Under the pieces are notes generated by a model. That model was not told the origin of the DNA and did not search any database. It saw nothing but the letters and a program-made list of their open reading frames with translations. From assembly GCA_013203855.1 (NCBI GenBank), contig JABMPG010000484.1, forward strand, positions 1 to 16,760: a DNA stretch of 16,760 nt. The letters run 5' to 3'. Both the position numbers and the translations under genes were made by a program. The DNA is from a bacterium (lineage in GTDB: Bacteria > Sumerlaeota > Sumerlaeia > UBA8349). This document shows, in pieces, positions 1 to 7,079 of the stretch (positions are counted from its first letter, which is position 1; each line of letters begins with the position of its first letter).

Positions 1-38
1 CCCAGCGTCAGGCTGTCCGCGCGGTCATGCTCGACGCG

Positions 39-233
39 CTAACATGACCAGTCCGGGCCCTCGTAACGCCCAGTCAGGGTGTTGACGACGACAAGGCCCT
101 GAGTGCGTATCGGCCCTGAGTCCTGTCCATTGAGGCCAAAGAGAACTTCCCCCATCCCGCGAAGCCACGCCTTTTCCCCCTCAGCACAAAACACACATTC
201 GCCCGCTCGCTCTCCAATTCTGATCTCATTCAT
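39..233 (-). CDS. Possible small hypothetical protein, 64 aa
   Basis: Short reading frame that starts 20 bases after the stop of the GH29 gene, with GGGGAG about six bases before its ATG, and ends in TAG at 39-41. The product is soluble-looking, has no membrane segment, and carries a CVFC pair near residues 13-16 followed by a charged stretch. The frame stays open upstream into the GH29 gene in another phase, but the only start with a ribosome site is the one at 233. I do not recognise a family. The close spacing suggests co-translation with the fucosidase-like gene, but the length is small enough for the frame to be chance. A competing plus-strand tail ending at 47 overlaps its end by a few bases. 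Confidence 0.35.
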   Translation of the reverse strand: MNEIRIGERAGECVFCAEGEKAWLRGMGEVLFGLNGQDSGPIRTQGLVVVNTLTGRYEGPDWSC

Positions 234-253
234 GGTGCTCTCCCCACCCGAAG

Positions 254-1243
254 TTAAGATGGTGCTCCCGACTCCTTCGTCCGCTTCCCGGCCCCAACCT
301 TCCCGATATTCTCCGCCAGCCGCCTCAGTGCCTTTACGCACGGCTCGGGGATCAGGCCATGCCGGTCCGGTCCTACGTCCAGCAGCAGGTTCGCTCCCCG
401 AGACAACGAGATCAGGTACATGCCCAACAGCTCTGAATCCGACCGAGGCCGGTCCCCCTCGATGAAAAACCAGTTCTTGCCGATCGGATCGCAGGCCTCT
501 CCCGGCAGGTAGTACTCCTTCTCCTCGACGGTTCGCCAAGGGTCGTGTCCGGTCTGGCTGTTGGGCAGGAACCGCTCGATGGTGATCAGGTCGGTGGGCC
601 AGGTCCAGTCAATCCTCAGTTTGCTGCCGTCGCTGCAGCCGTGGTTCATCACGATCAGGGCGTCGGGTTGGAGCGAGGCGACGCGGTCGTACAGTTCGTG
701 GCGATAGTCCCGGGGCAGGACTTTCGGAATGTCAATCCAGACCTCGCCGAAACCGCCGTAGCGGGTCAGGAGTTCCTCAACCTGGGCGGTCTGGAAATCC
801 CGGTACTCGCGGGTGGTGTAGGCGTTCTCCCAGCCGACGAAGGTGGGCGTTCCCGAGCCGAAGAGATGGTGGTTGTCCCACGAGCAGTAGTAGAAGCCGG
901 GCATGAGGCCCTTCTTCTGGCACTCCGAAACGAAAACTTCGACCACGTCGGTCTTGTTCCCGCTGTGGCCCACGTGATAGTCGGTGTGGGCGCTGGGCCA
1001 CAGGCAAAAGCCGGCCACGTGCTTCGCGGTCAGGATCGCGTACTTCATCCCCGCGTCGCGCGCGACCGAGACCCACTGCGCCACGTCGAGATGGTCCGGG
1101 CTGTAGAAGGACGCCGGCTGGTTCCCCTTCGAGTGTTCCGCCCCGTCGAAGGTGCTCATGCCGAAATGGATGAACATGCCGAAGCCGAGCGCCTCCCAGG
1201 CGTGAAGTTTTTCGAGACTCAGTCTCTGATCACCAGCTTTCAT
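254..1243 (-). CDS. GH29 alpha-L-fucosidase-like glycoside hydrolase, 329 aa
   Basis: Likely hydrolyses alpha-L-fucosyl or related linkages by the retaining GH29 mechanism. The catalytic barrel landmarks are present in order: GMFIHFG (residues 22-28, with the family's sugar-binding His at 26), a KH-x-x-GFCLWPS strand (74-83), GFYYCSWD (116-123), EVWID (167-171) where Asp171 is the expected nucleophile after Trp169, and NLLLDVGPDRHGLIP near the end (285-299). At 329 residues it is essentially only the catalytic domain; many bacterial members are 400-600 residues with beta-sandwich modules. No signal peptide is seen, so it should act in the cytoplasm on imported oligosaccharides. The usual KHHDGF motif reads KHVAGF, losing the second His. 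Start chosen because GGAGGTGA precedes the ATG closely. The acid/base residue could not be assigned. Confidence 0.9.
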   Translation of the reverse strand: MKAGDQRLSLEKLHAWEALGFGMFIHFGMSTFDGAEHSKGNQPASFYSPDHLDVAQWVSVARDAGMKYAILTAKHVAGFCLWPSAHTDYHVGHSGNKTDVVEVFVSECQKKGLMPGFYYCSWDNHHLFGSGTPTFVGWENAYTTREYRDFQTAQVEELLTRYGGFGEVWIDIPKVLPRDYRHELYDRVASLQPDALIVMNHGCSDGSKLRIDWTWPTDLITIERFLPNSQTGHDPWRTVEEKEYYLPGEACDPIGKNWFFIEGDRPRSDSELLGMYLISLSRGANLLLDVGPDRHGLIPEPCVKALRRLAENIGKVGAGKRTKESGAPS

Positions 1244-1249
1244 GGTTCA

Positions 1250-1254
1250 CCTCC
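1250..1254 (-). promoter_or_regulatory. Strong Shine-Dalgarno of the GH29 gene
   Basis: GGAGG, within GGAGGTGA, lies six bases before the ATG at 1243 and fixes the start of the fucosidase-like gene. Confidence 0.75.
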
Positions 1255-1328
1255 AGAATCAATAGTCCGAGATCACCTGCAGGTTTCCACACACGCCCCG
1301 CTCAAATGGGGCTCCCAGCGTGGCAGTC

Positions 1329-1357
1329 GGTGTACACCTTTCCCTGCGAACAGTCAA
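1329..1357 (-). promoter_or_regulatory. Candidate sigma70-type promoter for the GH29 gene
   Basis: On the minus strand TTGACT (1357-1352) and TACACC (1334-1329) are 17 bases apart, giving a start point roughly 80 bases before the ATG at 1243. The -35 is one base off consensus but the -10 matches at only three positions, so the call is weak. It sits just downstream of the inverted-repeat element, which would leave the GH29 gene with its own promoter separate from the 328-aa gene. Confidence 0.3.
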
Positions 1358-1380
1358 GAAAACCGGTCGATCTGTGCCGT

Positions 1381-1490
1381 TTTTGGAGTGCGGAGTCTAT
1401 GCTTCCCGTTGACCTGCTCAGTGACCTTGATCTGCCAGTCCAAGGGCCCTCATCGGCTGCGGTGGGCAGCATGGCTTTCGCACTCCAAAA
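1381..1490. repeat. 110-bp inverted-repeat element (REP/MITE-like)
   Basis: Two 27-base arms, 1381-1407 and 1464-1490, face each other across a 56-base centre. The outer 12 bases, TTTTGGAGTGCG against CGCACTCCAAAA, are perfect complements. The inner nine (ATGCTTCCC against GGGCAGCAT) match at eight positions. A six-base diverged spacer separates the two blocks in both arms. It lies 22 bases past the stop of the 328-aa gene and upstream of the GH29 gene. The layout resembles a REPIN/BIME or a non-autonomous mobile repeat. As RNA it would form a long stem that could end or stabilise the upstream transcript. No flanking target duplication was recognised and no second copy was found in the window. 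Confidence 0.7.
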
Positions 1491-1512
1491 GGTCTCCCGA
1501 CCACGAGATATC

Positions 1513-2499
1513 TTACTGTGTTTCCCCCTCTTTGCGGGCTCCACCGCGGCCGCCGGACCGGGAACCAAAACCAATATGGTGGGAAACAACCGTGCTGCGT
1601 ACTCCGTGATACTTGACGGCATCCAACGCTTCCGTGAAGAAGTCCCCGATTGCTCTCTTCTTCTGCTCAAATAGGAGTCCCCCGGCGAGTTTCAGTCCCT
1701 CTTTCCCGCCGACTTGGCGGCAATAGTAAAGCCCTCGTTCGTACTCGCTTCTGCCGGCCCCTTTGTCAAAGTCGGACTCCCGGAGCGTCTGACTTGGGTC
1801 ATGGGCGATGCTCTGAACGCCCCACCAAGTATATTGGTCTTTTCTGTATTGCTTGGACAGTCCCAGTGCCTCTTTCCACTGTCGTCCCCGCTCTTCCGCG
1901 TCGAGAATGGCGGGATAGTACCAGCGCTGGAATGCGAAATAGCGTTCTACCATCTTGGACTGTCCGCCCTTTGGTATTGCACGCAGCGAGTGGTTGGTGA
2001 ATCCCGCCATTTCTCCGAAGATATCGCGGCAGTCCTGCTCCATCTTCCCGAGGGCATACATTGCCTCATCCGGCGTAAGCGAATTCTTTACCCCCTCATA
2101 CTCCTCGATCCGCAGCAGGATAGCGTCAAACCGGGCGTTGAATTCATTTGCTCTGGCTCTCAGTTCTCCCGGAATATCCGGCGCATCGGGAATGAGGGGC
2201 TGAAACTTCAGACCGGGATTGGCTGTTCCGCCAACGGTGCTGGGACTCGAGACGTCGGTGCTTCGAGGCAGTGCTTTTCCACTTTTCTCGCCGTCTCTGT
2301 TCAGGGCCAGCAGCCGCGTCGTGTCCGCCTTACTCCGGGGCGCAGGGAGTTCCCGCAGCATTTCCGGTGTCAGCATGCCTCCGGCCAGAAGCACGGTCAG
2401 TACCGCCATCACGAGGCCCAAAAGGCCCACCAACTTGAGGGTGCTCCCCAGCCGAGACTTCCTGCTGTCTGCGCCCACGTTTGGTATTGCATTGTCCAT
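1513..2499 (-). CDS. Hypothetical single-pass membrane protein, 328 aa
   Basis: I do not recognise a family. A short charged N-terminus is followed by one hydrophobic segment at about residues 21-42, then a Pro/Ser/Thr-rich linker to about 110, and then a predicted mostly helical domain rich in Glu, Arg, Tyr and Trp (about 112-300). The C-terminus is Gly/Arg rich. This suggests an inner-membrane anchor with the helical domain outside the cytoplasm or facing it; the sequence does not decide which. Start chosen at 2499 because GGGAGGAAACAAC precedes the ATG. The gene is clearly lower in GC than its neighbours (a sample stretch at 1921-1980 is about 53%, against 72% in one kinase stretch), which may mean a foreign or fast-evolving gene. 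A plus-strand open frame over the same bases has no such features. Confidence 0.75.
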   Translation of the reverse strand: MDNAIPNVGADSRKSRLGSTLKLVGLLGLVMAVLTVLLAGGMLTPEMLRELPAPRSKADTTRLLALNRDGEKSGKALPRSTDVSSPSTVGGTANPGLKFQPLIPDAPDIPGELRARANEFNARFDAILLRIEEYEGVKNSLTPDEAMYALGKMEQDCRDIFGEMAGFTNHSLRAIPKGGQSKMVERYFAFQRWYYPAILDAEERGRQWKEALGLSKQYRKDQYTWWGVQSIAHDPSQTLRESDFDKGAGRSEYERGLYYCRQVGGKEGLKLAGGLLFEQKKRAIGDFFTEALDAVKYHGVRSTVVSHHIGFGSRSGGRGGARKEGETQ

Positions 2500-2620
2500 G
2501 GTTGTTTCCTCCCGATTCTTCTCTTCTCCTCTATAGTGTTCGGAGGAATGAAATGGTTGGGGCCATTTTTATTTTCTCTCGGAGGACCGAGGGAACCGCA
2601 TATCCTGCTAAATCTTGCTT

Positions 2621-2650
2621 ACGGTAGGTGGCCCTTGATCCTATTGTCAA
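2621..2650 (-). promoter_or_regulatory. Candidate promoter of the 328-aa gene, overlapping an inverted repeat
   Basis: Minus-strand TTGACA (2650-2645) is a perfect -35; TACCGT (2626-2621), 18 bases on, is a poor -10. An imperfect inverted repeat, GGCCCTTGA and TCAAGGCC with one bulged C (2630-2654), overlaps the -35 and the spacer. It could be an operator, or a hairpin ending the upstream GT4 transcript, although no T-run follows it on the minus strand. The leader to the ATG at 2499 would be about 115 bases. Confidence 0.35.
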
Positions 2651-2703
2651 GGCCTTTTGGGGGGCGGTGAACGGATGTTCGGTCGACGGCAATCGAATAG
2701 ATG

Positions 2704-3807
2704 TCAGGAGTTTTGAAGGGTCGCGGCGATCATCTCCGCCCATTGGTCGCCGACTGTGCGGGGGGCGTGGTTGCGGGTGAGGTATTCGGCGGCATGGTTG
2801 CCGGTTTCGCGGAGCCAGGCGGCGTCGGTGTAGCGGTTCTCGATTTGGCAGGCGAGGGTTTCGCGGTTGCCTGAGGCGCAGAATCCGAGGCCGAATCGGG
2901 CGATGACGCCGTCGGGATCGGCCTGGAGGGTGAAGACGGGGGTGCGGGTGCGGAACGCCTGGAGGAAGGTGTTTGGAAATCCTTCGACGGTGCTGGTGCT
3001 GACGAAGAGGCGCGCGCGGCGGAAGTGGTCGAGGATCGAATCGTAGGGGACGTAGGGAATGCGTTTGACGTTGGGCAGGGCGTCGGCGCGTTCGGCCAGT
3101 CGACGCGAGTACTCTTCCTCGTGGGTCGGATTGAGGATGATTTCGAAGGGCAGGCCGGGCAGCCGCTCTGCGAGGTCGAGGAAGACCTCGGCCTGTTTGA
3201 GGGGTACGGCGCGGCCGACCCAGAGGATGTTCGTCTTCTCGGGAAAGAGGTCTTCGGGCGAGGGCTGAACGCTCTTGATGATGGCGGTCTTCGGGCGAAG
3301 GGGCGGAGGCAGGCTTTGAACCTGTTCATCGGACTGGGCGATGATTCGGTCGGCCGCCCGGAGTCCCCGGCGATAAAGCGCGCGCCGCCAGTGGAGCCAG
3401 TCTTTGAGGCCAAGGCGGACGTCTTCGGTCTGGGCGATGAGGAAGATGAAACGTTTTTTGCGGCGGGAGGCATAGCGCGCGGCCATCCATGTCTCGATGC
3501 CCCATGACATTTGGAGGACGCAGTCGGTCTGGAAATCGCTCAGCGATTCGAGGACTGCGCGGACTTTTTGCGAAGCGTTCGTTTCCCGCGAGAGGACGGC
3601 CAGTTCGACCGGGCCGTGTCGTTCGAGGCGATTCTCGGGTCCGAGGCAAACGACGCGGACTTTCGCGCCGTGGTTCTCGGCCAGAATGCGCGCGAGGAGG
3701 GCCACCTGCACCTCGGCTCCGCCCTGTTTGCTGGATGCTTCGGGATGGTAGAAGCCGTAGGACTGGAGGGAGACGAAGGCAATGTGGCGGTCGTGGAGCA
3801 GGGGCAC
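2704..3807 (-). CDS. GT4-family (GT-B fold) glycosyltransferase, 367 aa
   Basis: Predicted to move a sugar from a nucleotide-sugar donor to an acceptor in the cytoplasm, as in surface polysaccharide assembly; donor and acceptor are unknown. The N-terminal acceptor domain starts with a beta strand and a GGAE loop (residues 29-32). The C-terminal donor domain begins at NILWVGR (193-199) with a following Lys204, and the nucleotide-binding region reads STVEGFPNTFLQAF (272-285). In the family's E-x7-E motif the first Glu is Glu275 but the second position is Gln283. The start is GTG with only a weak GGGAA ribosome site, 34 bases after the stop of the isomerase-like gene, so it is probably the last gene of that operon. 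Length is normal for the family. No signal or membrane segment is seen. Confidence 0.85.
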   Translation of the reverse strand: MPLLHDRHIAFVSLQSYGFYHPEASSKQGGAEVQVALLARILAENHGAKVRVVCLGPENRLERHGPVELAVLSRETNASQKVRAVLESLSDFQTDCVLQMSWGIETWMAARYASRRKKRFIFLIAQTEDVRLGLKDWLHWRRALYRRGLRAADRIIAQSDEQVQSLPPPLRPKTAIIKSVQPSPEDLFPEKTNILWVGRAVPLKQAEVFLDLAERLPGLPFEIILNPTHEEEYSRRLAERADALPNVKRIPYVPYDSILDHFRRARLFVSTSTVEGFPNTFLQAFRTRTPVFTLQADPDGVIARFGLGFCASGNRETLACQIENRYTDAAWLRETGNHAAEYLTRNHAPRTVGDQWAEMIAATLQNS

Positions 3808-3841
3808 GGTTTTGTTCCCGGAAGGATTGGACGCGGGCGCC

Positions 3842-4636
3842 TCAGGAGATCTCTTCCTCGTAGCGTTTGAGGGTGGCGATCTCGCGGGGAAGATGGGTTT
3901 CCCACGGCTCCCAGTTGATCCACTCGCCGCTGATGAATCCGGTGTAGTTGATCGAGTTCATCAGTTCGATGACGCGGCGGTGGTCGAAATCGCCCGTGCC
4001 GATGGGCAGCATTTTGAGTTCGCCCTTCGTGCCGTCGTGGACGTGGAGGTGGCGGATCCAGGGGCGGAGCGTTTCGAAGGCCTCGTCCATGGTCTTGCCC
4101 GCCTGGCGGACGGGATGCATGACATCCCAGTTGACGGCGATGGCGGGATGATTGACGCGCTTGAGAACGCCGGCGACATCGGCGGGATCGCACCAGTGGT
4201 CGTGGGTTTCAAAGCAGACGATGACGTTGCGCTCAGCGGCGTGGTCGGCCACCCGGCGAAGGGAACGGGTGACGGAATCAGCGGCTTGTTCGCGGGTGAC
4301 GCCCTCGGGGATCGGGCCGCCGAAAATGCGAAGGGCGGGCGCGCCAATGTCTCCGGCGAGATCGATAGAGTCGTGCGTGGTTTCGATCATCTCATCGGCC
4401 TGGGCCGGGTCGGCGTACTTGATGGAGGTGGCCAGACAGGCCAGTTCGATGCCGGATTTGCAGACTTTGTCGCGGATGGCTTTGCGCTCGGCAGGCGAGG
4501 TTGTGGTCTCGATGCCGTGGCGGTGCTTGGAGACGAGTCGGGGCTCGATACCGGAATATCCATAGCGGCGGGCGGTTTTGAGGGTTTCTTCGAGGGTGAG
4601 GTCCGGCGTGGAAAAAGTCATGAAGGCGTACTTCAT
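3842..4636 (-). CDS. Sugar phosphate isomerase/epimerase-like TIM barrel (AP endonuclease family 2 fold), 264 aa
   Basis: Belongs to the xylose-isomerase-like TIM barrel superfamily, whose members isomerise or epimerise sugars or inosose-type compounds using a divalent metal. Expected metal and catalytic residues are visible at strand ends: Glu143 in CFETHDH, Asp171 and His174 in NWDVMH, His200 in HLHVHDG and Glu238 in SGEW. Length (264) fits the family. No signal peptide, so it is cytoplasmic. AAAGGAG lies nine bases before the ATG, confirming the start. It sits 48 bases after the oxidoreductase gene and 34 before the GT4 gene, all on one strand. A pairing of this fold with Gfo/Idh/MocA enzymes is common in sugar and inositol catabolism, so a shared pathway is likely, but the substrate cannot be named. 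Confidence 0.85.
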   Translation of the reverse strand: MKYAFMTFSTPDLTLEETLKTARRYGYSGIEPRLVSKHRHGIETTTSPAERKAIRDKVCKSGIELACLATSIKYADPAQADEMIETTHDSIDLAGDIGAPALRIFGGPIPEGVTREQAADSVTRSLRRVADHAAERNVIVCFETHDHWCDPADVAGVLKRVNHPAIAVNWDVMHPVRQAGKTMDEAFETLRPWIRHLHVHDGTKGELKMLPIGTGDFDHRRVIELMNSINYTGFISGEWINWEPWETHLPREIATLKRYEEEIS

Positions 4637-4684
4637 GTTTATGGCTCCTTTGTGGCGCGTCGCCCCCGGCGGGGGGCCACAGTC

Positions 4685-5704
4685 TCAGAGTTGGACGACC
4701 CGATTCTCTTCAGCCGAGGCTCGCACGGCATCGAAAATGCGCGAGAGTTGGAGCGCGTCGGCCGGGCGGACGGGGTATTCTTTTTCGCCGCGCAGGCCCT
4801 GGGCGATCTCTTTGTAGATCTCATGCTCGTCCCCGTAAGGATTTCCCGCGATGGTCTCCGTGCGCTCCCCGCCGGACTCGGCCTGCATGGTCGCGGTCCG
4901 GGTCGGGTCGTCGGGTTGTGCGGGGATCTGAGACTTGACGGTCAGGTCTTTGCCCCGGATCTGGATGGAGCCGCGGTCGGCCTGGAGAAACCAGCCTGGC
5001 AGGGGCAAGGTCGAGATCGTGTATTCGGCCTGAACCGTGGCGCCGTTCTCGAGGGTGAAGAGGGCCAGAAAGCAGTCCTCCGCGTCGCCGGGATTGATGA
5101 CCTGGCCCATGCGGGCATAGACGCTTCGCACGGGCGAATCGAGCAGCAGGAGGGGCGGGTCGATGATGTGAGGGCCCCAGTTCAGGAGATAGCCGCCGCC
5201 GTGACGTTTCTTGGTCTGCCAGTCGGAGCGGGTGCCGAATGAGCACTGGGCGCGGCGCACGAGGAAGACGTTTCCGATGGCGTTCCCGCTCACGAGTTCG
5301 CGCAGTCGTCGCAGTTCGCTGCCCCAACGCGCGGGCAGCCAGGGCAGAAGTTTGGCGGGACTTTTCGCGGCAGCCGCGACCATGCGTTCGGCCTCGGCGG
5401 TGTTTACGGCCCAGGGCTTGGTGACCAGAACGTTGACTCCCGCCTCCAGGCAGTCGCAAGCCATCTCACAATGCTGGTCGCTGCGTGTGATGACGCAGAC
5501 GAGGTCCAGTTTTTCCTTCTCGAACATCTCGTGATAATTGTCATAGGCTCGGCAGGAAAAGCGCTTGGCGGCGAGGTCGGTCCGCGCGGGATCGATGTCG
5601 CAGACGGCGGTCATCTCGAAATCGGGGCTGGCCTCGATGGCTCCGGCATGCATGGAGCCGCCACTGCGGCCGTAACCGAGGATAGCGGCGCGAAGAGGGG
5701 GCAT
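4685..5704 (-). CDS. Gfo/Idh/MocA family NAD(P)-dependent oxidoreductase, 339 aa
   Basis: Probably oxidises or reduces a sugar or cyclitol hydroxyl with NAD(P). The N-terminal Rossmann fold has GYGRSGG (residues 10-16) and an acidic CDID at the end of the second strand (35-38), which favours NAD. The family's EKP catalytic lysine motif reads TKPWA with Lys96. The C-terminal domain carries GGGYLLNWGPHIID (169-182), containing the His179 and Asp182 expected in the active site. Length is typical for the family. AAAGGAG lies before the ATG. It is the second gene of the carbohydrate cluster, 58 bases after the UroD-like gene. No export signal is present: the family has periplasmic members with Tat signals, but this one lacks one and should be cytoplasmic. 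Confidence 0.88.
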   Translation of the reverse strand: MPPLRAAILGYGRSGGSMHAGAIEASPDFEMTAVCDIDPARTDLAAKRFSCRAYDNYHEMFEKEKLDLVCVITRSDQHCEMACDCLEAGVNVLVTKPWAVNTAEAERMVAAAAKSPAKLLPWLPARWGSELRRLRELVSGNAIGNVFLVRRAQCSFGTRSDWQTKKRHGGGYLLNWGPHIIDPPLLLLDSPVRSVYARMGQVINPGDAEDCFLALFTLENGATVQAEYTISTLPLPGWFLQADRGSIQIRGKDLTVKSQIPAQPDDPTRTATMQAESGGERTETIAGNPYGDEHEIYKEIAQGLRGEKEYPVRPADALQLSRIFDAVRASAEENRVVQL

Positions 5705-5762
5705 GGAATTCTCCTTTGGAGAATGACTTGGAGCGGATGACGACCGGCTACCGGCCGCCCTC

Positions 5763-6947
5763 TCAGTACTTCGGCTCCCCGCCGCAACGGAACCATTCGC
5801 GCTTGCGGTCGAGGTAATGCTTGTAGAGGTCGAGTTTCGCGTCGGCCTGCACGCGATGATCGACGGTCGGGATAAAGCCGCCTTCTTTGACCTTGGGCAA
5901 CAGACGCTGGAGTTCGGCGTCTACCGCTTTCTTGTCCTTGAGAAACATCATCTTGTCGATCCCTCCCCAGACCCGCAGGGGGCGTCCGAACTGCTCGCGA
6001 AGCAGGACCGGATCGGTGCCACCATGGACCTCGCACGGGAAAAGGGTGTTCACGCCGCCTTGCATGAATGCCCCGACCACCTGTTCGAGATTGCCGTCGC
6101 AGTCGGTGTAGACGATGTCCACGCCGTGCAGGTTGAGAAGGTCAGTGAGGCGTTTGTAGCGCGGCGCGAGAATGTCGTAAAAGAAGGGCACGCCCACGAC
6201 AGGACCCGAGTTGAAGCAGATGTCTTCCCAGCCCGCGGCGAAATCGAAGCGCACGTGGGGCAGAACCTTCTCAAGGCGCGCCATGGCGTTCACGGTGAAG
6301 GTCTCAACGATATCCTCCAGCAGTTCGGCATCCTCACACACCATGAGTGCGGTGTTTTCGAAACCGATGATGTTGCGGGCGCGGCCGATGAGAGATCCGA
6401 AATCCACGCCGAGGGGATAGTCCCGGCGATTGTATCCCGCGACCAGTTCGTCCCAGTTGGCGGGCAGAGGGGCGTCGCAGCGCTCGAGCAGACTTTTCTT
6501 GAAGGGTAGCCACGACTCGCGGTCCTTTACGGGGAAATCGAGAAAGTGAGGGATGGACTGGTTGCCCTGTTTGTTGATTTCGGAGATCACGCCGGTCTGG
6601 TCGCGCGAAATGACCTTCTCTTCCGTTTCCTCGATCACTTCAGCCTCGAAAACTTTTCCGATGCCGATATCCGCGCCGGCGACGTGATAGCTTTCGATCC
6701 CGAAATAATCGTAGGCGGTCTTCTCGTCGACGACCCACTCGGGCAGTCCCTGCTCGCGCCAGACGTGCAGTGTTTCCGTCCAATAGCCGAACTCAAAGTT
6801 TGGGATCATGTCAACGGTCTGGTAGTGCATGGTGCGCAGGAAGCGTTCTCGGAGAGTAATCTCTCCCTCTGAGACCTGAGCGCCGCCGCCCGCCAGGGCG
6901 GCTTTGCGCGCTTCTTCCTGCTGTTTCTGGATTTCTTCGAATTCCAT
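5763..6947 (-). CDS. UroD-superfamily protein (uroporphyrinogen decarboxylase/methyltransferase-like), 394 aa
   Basis: Shows the UroD/MtaA barrel pattern: an RERF-type start (residues 33-36), the loop VYTDCDGNLEQVV (279-291), FPCEVHGGTD (303-312) and FIPTVDHRVQAD (358-369). The RQAGRY motif of true haem-pathway uroporphyrinogen decarboxylase is absent, so a haem role is unlikely. The HxC zinc motif of MtaA/CmuA methyltransferases is replaced by Asp-Cys-Asp (282-284), so zinc-thiol methyl transfer is also not assured. A long charged, coiled-looking N-terminus (1-30) precedes the fold. The frame is open well upstream, into the kinase gene, but GGGAGGAG eight bases before the ATG at 6947 sets the start. 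It is first in a four-gene run with oxidoreductase, isomerase-like and GT4 genes. A corrinoid- or C1-linked role in sugar or methyl-ether use is inference only. Confidence 0.82.
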   Translation of the reverse strand: MEFEEIQKQQEEARKAALAGGGAQVSEGEITLRERFLRTMHYQTVDMIPNFEFGYWTETLHVWREQGLPEWVVDEKTAYDYFGIESYHVAGADIGIGKVFEAEVIEETEEKVISRDQTGVISEINKQGNQSIPHFLDFPVKDRESWLPFKKSLLERCDAPLPANWDELVAGYNRRDYPLGVDFGSLIGRARNIIGFENTALMVCEDAELLEDIVETFTVNAMARLEKVLPHVRFDFAAGWEDICFNSGPVVGVPFFYDILAPRYKRLTDLLNLHGVDIVYTDCDGNLEQVVGAFMQGGVNTLFPCEVHGGTDPVLLREQFGRPLRVWGGIDKMMFLKDKKAVDAELQRLLPKVKEGGFIPTVDHRVQADAKLDLYKHYLDRKREWFRCGGEPKY

Positions 6948-6955
6948 CGTGGTTT

Positions 6956-6963
6956 CTCCTCCC
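6956..6963 (-). promoter_or_regulatory. Shine-Dalgarno deciding the UroD-like start
   Basis: GGGAGGAG ends eight bases before the ATG at 6947. The reading frame continues open upstream to beyond 7500, so this site is what separates the true 394-aa product from an overlong 590-aa reading. Confidence 0.75.
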
Positions 6964-7019
6964 AAATCTCCGGGGATCTTATGTTGGCTCCCCGAGGGCA
7001 GCCGGGGGATACAAGGGGC

Positions 7020-7047
7020 AGGATACCCTGCTCGGGATTCATTGCAA
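7020..7047 (-). promoter_or_regulatory. Candidate promoter of the carbohydrate cluster
   Basis: Minus-strand TTGCAA (7047-7042) and TATCCT (7025-7020), 16 bases apart, match consensus at four of six positions each. The start point would be near 7013, with a leader of about 66 bases. That leader contains a short GC-rich hairpin (CCCCG with CGGGG). Whether the cluster is also reached by read-through from the kinase gene is open. Confidence 0.35.
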
Positions 7048-7079
7048 GAGGTTTTACGTGTAGAAAAGGAGGAGAATGA

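Noticed and set aside
1..47. Plus-strand open tail ending in TGA at 45-47 that could be the end of a gene entering from the left
   Set aside because: Only 14 codons are visible and the composition is not decisive; it also overlaps the end of the small minus-strand frame.
1381..1490. Inverted-repeat element as an ordinary rho-independent terminator
   Set aside because: The loop is 56 bases and no T-run follows either arm beyond the short terminal TTTT/AAAA, so a dispersed repeat fits better, though a role in RNA stability remains possible.
1714..2670. Plus-strand open frame (about 318 codons) opposite the orphan membrane protein
   Set aside because: The minus-strand frame has a strong ribosome site, a membrane anchor and a protein-like composition; the plus frame lacks these.
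3782..5242. Long plus-strand open frame (about 486 codons) across the isomerase-like and oxidoreductase genes
   Set aside because: It is the shadow of two clearly recognised minus-strand genes with strong ribosome sites; its product is Gly/Asp/Val-rich with no family marks.
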